A stretch of 64,000 nucleotides of DNA. It comes from Helicoverpa zea (Eukaryota; Arthropoda; Insecta; Lepidoptera; Noctuidae). Under the pieces are notes generated by a model. It made no database searches and was not told where the DNA came from. It saw nothing but the letters and a program-made list of their open reading frames with translations. The translations under genes and the position numbers were made by a program. Where the stretch lies: the NCBI RefSeq assembly GCF_022581195.2, contig NC_061455.1, positions 9,690,189-9,754,188 on the forward strand, in the 5' to 3' direction. Shown in pieces: positions 14,361-23,656 of the stretch. Each line of letters opens with the position of its first letter. Within the stretch, counting starts at the first letter, position 1.

Positions 14361-14541
14361 CCAGTTTCTTTATCAAAAGTAAAAGTTAAATTAATGTCTA
14401 AAGTAAAAGTAACGGTCAAATTCGTTTTTTCAAGGCTAAAGTGACAGCAAAACTAATAGAAAAAATGAATTTGACCGTTACTTTTACTTTAGACATTACT
14501 TTGACTTTTACTTTGGCTTTAACTTTTGATGAAGAAACTGG
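14361..14541. mobile_element. Small foldback element with repetitive arms
   Basis: The left arm (14361-14423) starts CCAGTTTCTTTATCAAAAGT. The right arm (14467-14541) is its inverse and ends GATGAAGAAACTGG. Both arms are built from short AAGTAAAAGT-type units. The right arm is longer because it carries extra ACTTTGACTTTTACTTTGGC-like units, so the arms differ in unit number. No coding capacity. Confidence 0.65.
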
Positions 14542-14898
14542 CTGTTAGTATTCTCCTTGTTTCATGTCCATGTGAAGTCCTTAATGATGGCTGCCTAGCG
14601 CGACGATAGTGAACCGTATAATTTTATTAGACACATGTGTTGTCACACGGTTGCACTACTCGCTTGTAATTACGTAACACGCCAACCTGATGCGGCGCTG
14701 AGACGGCTGATAACTTCATTGACAAGGTAATATTTAAATGTTAAATTAGTATTCACCCTACGTGAGGTTGCAGAACTATTCGAGTTACCGGGATATATGA
14801 GTTTAGTCAGCGATATGAAAGTACTTGAAATGTGTGAGAGAAGGTGTATATCGAGGTGTGACGGTCACATTTTCGTTGTTTTCTTATCGTGTGAGCTA

Positions 14899-14975
14899 TT
14901 TTATTCATCAGCCTTTTGTCATCCCACCGCTGTGCTGGACACAGGCCAACTCTCACACAGAGAAGGATTGAGCTC
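14899..14975 (-). mobile_element. LINE 3'-end fragment
   Basis: Read on the minus strand, it contains TTGGCCTGTGTCCAGCACAG and soon after GGCTGATGA. This matches the pattern at the end of the LINE at 26628-29783 (GGCCTATGTCCAGCAGTGG, then GGCTGATGATGA). It is a heavily 5'-truncated, diverged copy of that LINE or a relative. Confidence 0.5.
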
Positions 14976-15484
14976 ACCCTAATAAGATCTTAATTTAGAT
15001 TTTTCTTAGATCTGATCCAAATTCTGACAAACAGAACAGTAGGTATACTTCGTTACAATGTCAATGTCTTGTGCCTACCACTTCTTTTGACAGATTTTAG
15101 AAAATGCTTAAAAGGAGATTTCGGAGTATGATCGCAGGCAACCCTCACATTTTAGTGATTAAGCGACATTCATGTGCAATTTTGATAGGCATGAAAAGAG
15201 AACACCGAGTAACTGGTAGCTGGTAAATCACAGGACATTAGGAATTTAGCAGCGCCTGAATATATCAGTCTTATAATTGGTATTGGGGTGACGTATACCC
15301 GTAATTACCTCGATCGGCCCGCATCTCGTGTTTACTCAGTTAGCCACTGTCATTGAACCGAGCTGCAGTAATTGCTAACAATAGCTTAAGGTGCTAGTTT
15401 ACCGGAACCTGTAACCTAACCGTTACTGAAACCGTTATTGTCATACATAGTCATAAAAGGAAGAATAACATTTTTATTACTTTT

Positions 15485-15640
15485 GTTTTACATGGCAAAT
15501 CACCAAATAGGGGTCATTTGGTGATTTGCCATATAAAATCCCCTCGCCCTGTGGGGACAGCGGAAACGTCAGACTTTTACTCACTAACACCCTTTGTGTA
15601 CCAGGGCAGCGATAACTCTTTACTTCTACGATCTTCCAAA
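15485..15640 (-). mobile_element. SINE-like element, diverged copy 3
   Basis: On the minus strand it carries CTGCCCTGGTACACAAAGGG and AAAAGTCTGACG followed by a CCCACAGGGCGAGGGG block. These correspond to the core of the copies at 5790 and 23479. Its 3' part contains a perfect 17-bp stem with a 7-nt loop (15492-15532), which the other two copies lack. Borders are approximate and no duplication was identified. Confidence 0.5.
15492..15532. repeat. Perfect 17-bp stem hairpin
   Basis: ATGGCAAATCACCAAAT (15492-15508) is followed by a 7-nt loop and its exact inverse ATTTGGTGATTTGCCAT (15516-15532). It lies at the 3' end of a SINE-like copy. Confidence 0.85.
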
Positions 15641-15727
15641 ATGTAGGTGTGTAAACTAGAGTATAAGCACATAAGTGTGGCAATTTATATCAATATACTT
15701 TGGTAATAAATCTTAATATTATGCAAA

Positions 15728-15866
15728 TAGAAATGCTACGTAAAGCATTTCTCACCGAATTTCTATGACCGTGTAGCGACCACTAATAGTGCTACGGAGC
15801 TACGAAGCTACGTGCTACGTAACCTATTTCGTAGTAAAATTATATTTTCGTAGCGTGTAACGAGAT
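15728..15866. repeat. Cluster of GCTACG / CGTAGC motifs
   Basis: The 6-mer GCTACG or its inverse recurs many times here (for example GTGCTACGGAGCTACGAAGC, then GTGCTACGTAAC, then TTCGTAGCGTG). This gives a locally self-complementary segment. It is probably part of a decayed repeat. Confidence 0.4.
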
Positions 15867-16639
15867 CATACTCTTTGGTCTATGTTTGTATCCTGCAACC
15901 TGTTTACATGTCCATTTTATGATATAATAATAACGTAAATATGTTATCTACTTAAATATCGTCTTCGTTATCATAGTCATCTGCCTTGACCTTTCACGAC
16001 TTTGTTGAGATCAGCTTCTAGTCTAACCTGTTGCACCTGAGTATTATGATACGAGCGGGTCCTTACCTGACTTTCTCATCCCAGTTAACTGGGCAACAAC
16101 AGACGTACAAATGACAGCCAGGACTCAACGATTAAGAGCGTGCCTTACGAATCACGAAGGAACTAGTAAAGGCATAGATTGTCATATATCCACATCCGAC
16201 ACACATTAAAAAAATTGATCAACGTTAGTGATAAAGGAAATAACTACATAATAGTTAGAAAACGATGTCAAACGGTGATATGAATACAAAAAAAGCTTTT
16301 CATCAAACATGTCCCAAAATCAAAGCAAATGAATTAGACATCCAATATTACTACTGGAATTTATAGTCTATATATAATTTATAGTAGTATCTCGCGATTG
16401 TATTTGTTGTAGGTACTTAATACAACAAAATATTCCTTTGTCTGCGATAACACGTGTTAGCCTGCTAAATTCTAATATATTTTTGCCTCCCTTTGATCAT
16501 ATCTGGCTGTTTTGTAATAAAAATCCCCACTTATTGTGTAATGCTAATTTGATTTTATATTAAAATGAGGAAGAAAAATGTGTAAAGTCTTTTATATGGA
16601 ATTAAAAAACTTCATCGGACAATTTTTCCATTCATTAAA

Positions 16640-16924
16640 AATGGCTTCTATATCGATATCAATCTATACATATAATAAATCTGTAAAAAAACTGTGTCTG
16701 TACATTGAATATATTTAAAAAATAATAATTGGGTGGGGTTTAGAAACAGTAATGGAGCACAAATCCAAAAAAAAAATTCTGTCTGTATGTCTGTATGTCT
16801 GTATGTCTGTATGTCTGTTTGTTTGTACACGCTAATCTTCGGAACTACTGGACGGATTTCAATGATTTTTTCTTTGTTGTATCAGTATTAAGCCTGGTCA
16901 ACATATAGGCTATAATGTATCTTC
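16640..16924. repeat. Dispersed repeat with CTGTATGT microsatellite
   Basis: About five CTGTATGT units (roughly 16781-16822) are followed by CTTCGGAACTACTGGACGGA and GCCTGGTCAACATATAGGC. The segment runs directly into the tandem array at 16925, and the two may be parts of one composite element. The 60-codon minus frame here only reflects the microsatellite. Confidence 0.55.
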
Positions 16925-17430
16925 GAAACTTGAAGACCTGATGCAGAACACCAACAGACCAACAAAACTATAAGAGATACAAAAATGATGCCATGGCAAA
17001 AATTGTTTCATGTGATGAGCATTTTCAGCTGAGATAATAAATTTTAAGATCTGGAACACCTGATGTGGAACCCCAAGAGCCCAGCTTCTCTGTACCATAT
17101 ACAGGTATGGCGTTTTAGCAAAAGTTGTTCAATGTGATAAGCACTTTCTATTGACTTATACAAATTGAAGATCTAAAACACCTGATGTGGAACTCCAGGG
17201 GCCCAGCTAGACTGTAGCATATAGAACTATGACGTTTTAGTAAAAGTTATTCAATCTGATAAGCACTCTCTAAAACACCTGATGTGGAACTCCAGGAGCC
17301 CAGCTAGACTATAGCATATGAAGACATGACGTTTTAGCAAAAGTGGTTCAATCTGATAAGCACTCTCTATTGACGTATAAACATCGAAGATCTGGAACAC
17401 CTGATGTGGAACTTCAAGAGCAATACTGCA
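16925..17430. repeat. Diverged tandem array, unit about 125-130 bp
   Basis: Four to five units each contain a version of AACACCTGATGTGGAACTCC, then AGCCCAGCT, then GCAAAAGTTGTTCAAT and GATAAGCACT. Repeats of ACACCTGATGTGGAAC occur near 17057, 17178, 17276 and 17398. The interval near 17276 is shorter because one unit lacks the segment between the GATAAGCACTCTC end and AAACACCTG. The similar minus-strand frames at 16910-17098 and 17251-17511 are a by-product of the repetition, not genes. Confidence 0.75.
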
Positions 17431-17474
17431 CTTGAAATGTATAGAAATGAATGTTATGAAATAGGTATGGTGAA

Positions 17475-17648
17475 CATATTGATTTCTGACACTTACGCGA
17501 ATATTAGACATTTAAATAAAACTACTTTTACGGATTTTATCGCGTTATATTAATATTATTTAATCCCGACGTTTCGGATCCTTTACAGCATCCATGGTTA
17601 CGGGCAGACAAAAAAAAAGATAAAATCCTTAAAAGTAGTTTTATTTAA
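17475..17648. mobile_element. 174-bp foldback insertion with 12-bp duplication
   Basis: It is flanked on both sides by AGGTATGGTGAA (17463-17474 and 17649-17660). Inside are inverted arms of about 31 bp (17511-17541 and 17619-17649) around AATCCCGACGTTTCGGATCC. A second copy, sharing the same 5' start and centre but a different 3' end, lies at about 54590-54720 in an intron of the formin gene. No coding capacity. Confidence 0.75.
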
Positions 17649-17660
17649 AGGTATGGTGAA

Positions 17661-18169
17661 TCAAAAAAAGTAATTAGTCCGTCTTTTAGATAACCCTAAA
17701 ATAATGGACACGTATTTTTCTTTTCTCTCTCTCACTAACAAATAATAACGAAGATACAACAACGCTTGAATTTCGTTTTAAGTCACTGCTTAGTACAAAT
17801 TTTACATATCTAGACGTGGCGTCACGAGCCCCCACTCTCCGACTTTGTTGCGTTATATCTCATTATTATTTTGTATGTCAGTTCCATACCTCGGGACTAC
17901 AGAGTTCCGAATTTTTGGGAGGCAAACGTGGGGCCGAAGCCAACACGCTGAAGCCCTTTTGAGACAACTTTTATTAAATGGTGACACAAAACCGACGATT
18001 ATCCCCTTATACACTATAGAAATGAACCCAAGGACAATCCCCGGTGGACGTCGTTAAAAAAAAGACAATCCCCGGTTCTATGCTAAACTATTGCTAACTA
18101 TGGAGGAAACTACTTGGGCTATTGTGATGGGATGTTAGTGGATGACAATGTATTAGGTACATGTAAAAA
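17661..18169. other. Non-coding stretch
   Basis: No gene recognised. The 70-codon frame at 17845-18057 ends in sequence resembling the next repeat and is not assigned. Confidence 0.35.
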
Positions 18170-18525
18170 TGGCAGGTGGAGACTCGCCACCTCACTTACT
18201 GGGCCCCCGGGAACCAGTCACTGAATAGCAACAAGAGGGCAACAGGGACATGAGCGGCTGAAGGGTGAGGATACCTCGGCGGACTTTAAACGCAGATTAC
18301 GCGCTCCCTGTGCTTACCATGAGGCACCCACCCTCCGAGCAGGGCTACTAATAGTGCTCTAGCGACTCCACTCTGGACGGCCAAGCCAAACCAGAGGCGT
18401 GAGACCTACCCCCGTCATGGTTCACTCCGACCGGCCGGAGATGGGGGCAGTATACTCTCCCTGGAGAACTCAGTATATATAGCCCCGCGGGGTCGCTACT
18501 CCTCATATCTCATTATTATTGTCGT
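18170..18525. repeat. GC-rich dispersed repeat
   Basis: This is a markedly GC-rich block inside AT-rich DNA. It contains ATACCTCGGCGGACTTTAAA, ACTCCACTCTGGACGGCC and TATATATAGCCCCGCGGGG. I recognise this combination from repeats in other Lepidoptera. The last motif looks like a TATA box followed by a short GC hairpin, so it may be the promoter end of a larger element. No protein frame. Confidence 0.6.
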
Positions 18526-18530
18526 ACCAG

Positions 18531-18807
18531 TGTTTTACAAGGAGCGACTGCCTATCTGACTTACTGGCTTCTGACTATCCATAACGACTGCCAAGAATGT
18601 TCAATGACAGCCGGAACCTACAGTTTAACATCCCCTCCAAATAACGGTCATTGGTATCCAAAATATACGTAGAAAGTACATACGAACTTAGAAAACTTGC
18701 ATTGGCAGGCACTTGCCAGACCTGGAATCAAAGACGCACGCTCATATTTGAGAGATTGGTTCTCTACCCACTAAACCACCACGACTTCCACTAAGTCACC
18801 ACGACTT
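18531..18807 (-). mobile_element. tRNA-derived SINE (minus strand)
   Basis: On the minus strand an A-box-like TGGTTTAGTGGG (18778-18767) is followed by a B-box-like TTTGATTCC (18732-18724), the layout of a tRNA-derived Pol III promoter. The body ends with CAGATAGGCAGTCGCTCCTT, a tail also found on the plus strand at 49990-50145. The head shows a 20-bp tandem duplication (18768-18787 and 18788-18807, two mismatches) that includes the A-box region. Confidence 0.7.
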
Positions 18808-19261
18808 TGTCATCTATTTAATGTTTTTTTGCGTAATAATACGTGTAATATTTTTGCCACACACAACTTAAATGCGGACTAATTAGAATCACTACTTTTA
18901 TCCCTATGGTCACGTCTATTGCGGTTCAGTTCTCAGCGTTTTGTTTAGTCTGCTGTGCTTTTGCCGTTAAAGTACAAAAATGAAATATATGGAACGTTTC
19001 TAATGGTTATGCGTATTCCGTTGTTTTCAAGTCAACGGGCCCTTAAAATTCAATATCAGACAATTCAGATCTTTGATTTTGCTGACCCCGTAGTCGCTGG
19101 CATAAGGGACAGGATCCGCGTACGAAGTCGCGGGCAGAAGCTAGTTACAAATAAAAACAACAAAAACAGTTCATTCCGCACTAAAAGCATTAGCCGAACA
19201 AATATTTGGCCTACGTCGCCCGATTCGCGTGCTATATAAAGCTAAAACTAAAATAAAATAT

Positions 19262-19486
19262 AGTTCGGCCATTCAGAGAATGCGTTCCTGACACGTCGCG
19301 ATTGAACTGACGACGTAACTTTGCAATGGCGTTGCAGTTACGATAAAAATATTTTTGCTGGTTGTTTACCGTTTTAACAATTGAGGAGCATTAAAACAAC
19401 ATTATTATATCAATAATCAATGAATGTAGTTACGTCGTCAGTTCAATCGCGACGTGTCAGGAACGCATTCTCTGAATGGCCGAACT
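19262..19486. mobile_element. MITE with 59-bp perfect terminal inverted repeats
   Basis: The arms 19262-19320 and 19428-19486 are exact inverses over all 59 bp, starting AGTTCGGCCATTCAGAGAAT. The internal 107 bp is AT-rich and non-coding. Flanks do not show a clear duplication, so the superfamily is undetermined. Perfect arms suggest a recent insertion or gene conversion between the arms. Confidence 0.85.
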
Positions 19487-22400
19487 TTAATAAATGCACA
19501 GTTCGAGGCAAACCCAACAGAGAGACCATTTTCTTCACGTCCCCAAAAGTAGGTTATAACTCAAACTAAGTGAGATGTCCAAGTTTAAATGAAGTAGCAC
19601 TGCACTTTAACATACATAAGAAAAGTCCAATTTTCGTTTGCAAATGTAATTACGTAAAGGCGTTCTTTGATGTGGAAGTTTTACTTATGATTGCCTCTTT
19701 CGTTGAAGCTCGAATTATATGAAATAACTTGTGTCAAAGTGAAAATGTGGGTGAATGCGTGAGTGAGCATTGTGGGCGGAATAATCTATGGTAAGGCAAA
19801 AGTGCGGCCATTTTTAAACTATTGGATTGTGAAATAAATTGACGCTGAATACGTGAGGATGCACATTTAATCAGTTTGTCTGACCTTTTAAAGTTTAAAT
19901 TGCAGCTAAAACTAACGTATTATACTGTACGGAGTAAGAACTAGATAACAAAGCTACGAACGAATCTCCTAGACCTAGACTAACTATAATGATATTTGTC
20001 CTTTAATGCACATTTTACTATAGCTTGCTTGTAGTTGCCACTAGGAGATCATCTAAAGTTGGCTAAAACTCCTCAAAAACTGCTTATATTTAGCAATATT
20101 TTCGTCCGGTAACAGAATTTCTTGATCACGTATCAGTCTGGGATGAGCACTCGATACATCTCGTCACGACGATGCTGTCGTGAATAAATTAATTTACTAG
20201 ATCCTATGATGCACTATTAGATATAGTACGTTAGCGAAATATGATGTTAAACTACGGATATCCGTATTAATATATCACGTGTAACTCAGACATGTCTGCA
20301 GTATTTTACGATAAAGTTTGATGTCTTGGTTTAAAGTATTTTTTATGTTCAGAACCGTTTACAACATTAAGATTATGCCAATTTTCTGTGGATTTAATGT
20401 TTGTACATTATATAGCACTCATGTTAATTTCAAATCGACAGCGCTTGTGTTAATTTTAAGTTAACAAAGAGGTTTTCAAATGGGTTCAAGAGATTATTCA
20501 CGACATCCAAAGTCTTTACATCTTAACAGATTTACACGGTGAGTATACAGGCCTCTTCCGGGAAGGTATTCACTAGATGTCATTAATGTATTTTTAATCA
20601 CAATGGATGTAATATCCAGGATTATAATAGAGCTAGTGATTAGTTCTGGCTCTGTCCCATTTCTTTGATGCAGACACATCAAGATGATCGGACAATGATT
20701 GATGACTCCCAGTCGTCCCACAGATTGCCTCGCTTCCCAAATACATTTTTGCTTGTTAGTTAATTTGCACAATTGGCGTGTCAGCTTCGGCCAAACATTT
20801 CATTTCTTATGTAAAATCGACAATGTTTGCGTTACATTTTAACAATTAATAGATTTTGCGAATGAGCATAACATTATTTATGGGACCATCTATTTTAGAT
20901 AGAAAATTGAAAAAAAAACATGTAAATAAATATCAACATTGTTAATATCGTTGGCAATGTTTAATTTAATATTTGGATGTATTATTTGCATTGCATCGAT
21001 CAGTAAAAAAGTATCAACCTCTCGGTTTGACGTATAAAAATAGATGATAACAGATAAAAGCGTAATAAAATTATTTATATTATTCTCATTGGACGCTTGA
21101 CAAATAAAATCCTCGGTCCCAAGGGCAAATCCGACTATTTGGTGCTAAGTTATTGGCCAATATCTTTTCATATATTCACCGTCCCTATATTGCGTTACAG
21201 CTTTGTTCCTTATAACTGTAGGTAATGTCAATAAAGTGTCTCGTTTGCGAATATTTTCGTGCGGATTATTCCGGCCGACACCTTCTACAGTGTGCACGAC
21301 AGTGGACGTCAATGAAATTCTCTACCGACATGTTCGTATCTCTGCTAGTCACGACACACAGACGTAAAATATAATAATCTCATTATGGTTCAGATCTTAG
21401 TTTAATATTGGTAAGTGTTCCTGCAGACACCTATAATGGAATCCTGATTTATCTACACGCCCGTTTTCTGCAAGGCTTTGGTAAAAATCCTATCTGGATC
21501 CGCATTTAGGTGCATCAGCAACGGTGGAATTACGACGAGAAATGTCTGCCAACATTCAAGGAGCAAAGCTCACGTAAATTTTGAAAAACATTTTCCTATT
21601 CTTCGAGTTTATTGTAAGTTCGAATACTACGTAGGTGCTAACCAAAGATTTGAATTCAAAACTTCAGCAGACGCACACGTTCTTAGGAAAGTTGGAAAGT
21701 TGCTTCATACAAAGTAGTACCGGCCCACTTGGAAACTTTACTTACTGCTAACTGGTTTATATGTTGGCGTTTGTCTCGACGGAATTATTCATCCGCGCCC
21801 ATTTTGTCGGATGAATTATTTTATTAAATTTACCAGTCACGTGTAACTAAAATCGAAAAGCTATTATCGCCTAAGGCACTCCCTGCTGGTATACAGTAAC
21901 AGTTAACAGATACGAGCTGTTTTAATACTTTAATCCAATATTTAAAAGCGGATAAAAATCTGGTAATAAACACCCAACAGGAGTTAAAACTCGGTTGCTC
22001 GTGTATTTCATTATTCATGTGAACTTTGTTAAGTAGAATCAGTAGACACGTCAACGCTAGTTAAATACTTTCCTGATACCTTATACTTAGCTCACGTTTT
22101 ATTTTTTCCCGCATTCATAATAACTAGGCGACTGCATGCGGCTGTAATTATAAAGGCAAATAAAAGAAAATAATTCGACACATGCAACTTTTAAACAAGG
22201 ACTTCGAAAAATATTGGTTCTAAGAAATAGTTGTAAAGGCAAGAAAGTTTTTCTATTGTATAATAGCTCTGACCAAACCAGGACTTGTTTTCTAGAATGT
22301 TTTATAATAGTAGTCCTTGGAACTTTCCTTGTTACCTCATAGAAAGTTCTGTATTATAACACCCAAGTAAGATCCAAAAATATATCTGCGTATTATTTCT

Positions 22401-23464
22401 AGGTACAAATTACTTATTAAAGTCACGAAAAAAACGTCAATCGCCTTTTGTGAGGCGATAAACTGAAAAGTTCGTAGTTATAATGTCGACCAAATGTGTC
22501 TCCACAGGCGCCCAAATGGATTTTAGATTCTAAAATAAAATTGGATGGCCACTGAAGGGCGGTCTACATACCTTCACCTTGGTCAGAATTATAATAACAA
22601 ACATAATGCCTTTGTGTAGATACCCACTACCCAGTTATCCTTCCTCAAAAGATTCCTTTGACGGTCATTTAATTTGCGGAAATCACGCCACCCGATATTC
22701 TGTCTTAGATGAGATGTACCTGGAACCTTCGTTGATAAATTAGATGACTAAGCTTCAATTTCCCGCCGCCCATATCACGAAGGACTTCGATAGTTATGCA
22801 TACTTCTACATTACATAAAGTCAGGAATCTGAAAGGATCGAACTTGCCCACCCTTATAAGCCCATGTTTATAGGGGTGTTCTGTTGTCTTTTATGACGTC
22901 AAAGTCGCCCATACAATTAATATTTAATTGAAACTATTTTTAGACGGTAACAAATAGCTACGACCAGAACATTATTGATTTAACGAACTTCATAAACTCT
23001 ATTTAGAAACTTTCTCTGACCAATAAATTAGACTTAACCCGACTAGTGTGCCTCAGGTAGTTTCATTAAAATTCTTATCGTAACCCGAATTCTCATCCTA
23101 ACTAGTAACTTGGGGTATAAATTAGTGTGTGTAACCGGGCAGTATGGGTACATATCTCGCCTGGAGTTGGCTGCAGATACGCCAGTAACATCAAATTAAC
23201 GCTTCGTCGCGCGTACTTCAGCATTTTAGTCATAAACCCATTACTAACCCGAAGCTGGATTTTCTCAGGGCCGCTTTCAGTCACGGTTCGAACTGTACGT
23301 AGATATACCCATAGATCTGCTAATAGAACCCCACTCACCGCCTGATCCACTACCATAGATTAACTTAAGGGAATTGGATGTTGATGGATTTCACCCTTGG
23401 GCAGCGGTTAATTTCATTATCAAAATATTTTTGGCTACGTCGAACTGTGATTTGAAAACCTTGA
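19487..23464. other. Non-coding stretch
   Basis: No gene recognised in about 4 kb. The ORFs at 20494-20772, 21478-21717 and 23102-23356 resemble no family that I know. The last pair (both strands, 23102-23356) lies in a slightly GC-richer patch that could be an old element fragment. Confidence 0.4.
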
Positions 23465-23478
23465 GGTATCGAATATCT

Positions 23479-23642
23479 CTGCGGGTTGTTCGAAAGAGAT
23501 ACCGCGGCCCTGGTACATAAAAGGCCTATGACGGAACACGACGATTTTAGTCAGTAAGAGTCTGACACTCCCTCACCGTTGCTAACCCACAGCGGGAGGG
23601 GTCATTTGATGATTTTACGTCGCTAAAAAAAAAAAAAAAAAA
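23479..23642 (+). mobile_element. SINE-like element, copy 2, with 14-bp duplication
   Basis: The body starts CTGCGGGTTGTTCGAA, contains GTAAGAGTCTGACACTCCC, and ends in 18 A residues (23625-23642). It is flanked by GGTATCGAATATCT on both sides (23465-23478 and 23643-23656), a perfect 14-bp target-site duplication. The long pure A tail and perfect duplication indicate a young insertion made by target-primed reverse transcription. Confidence 0.8.
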
Positions 23643-23656
23643 GGTATCGAATATCT

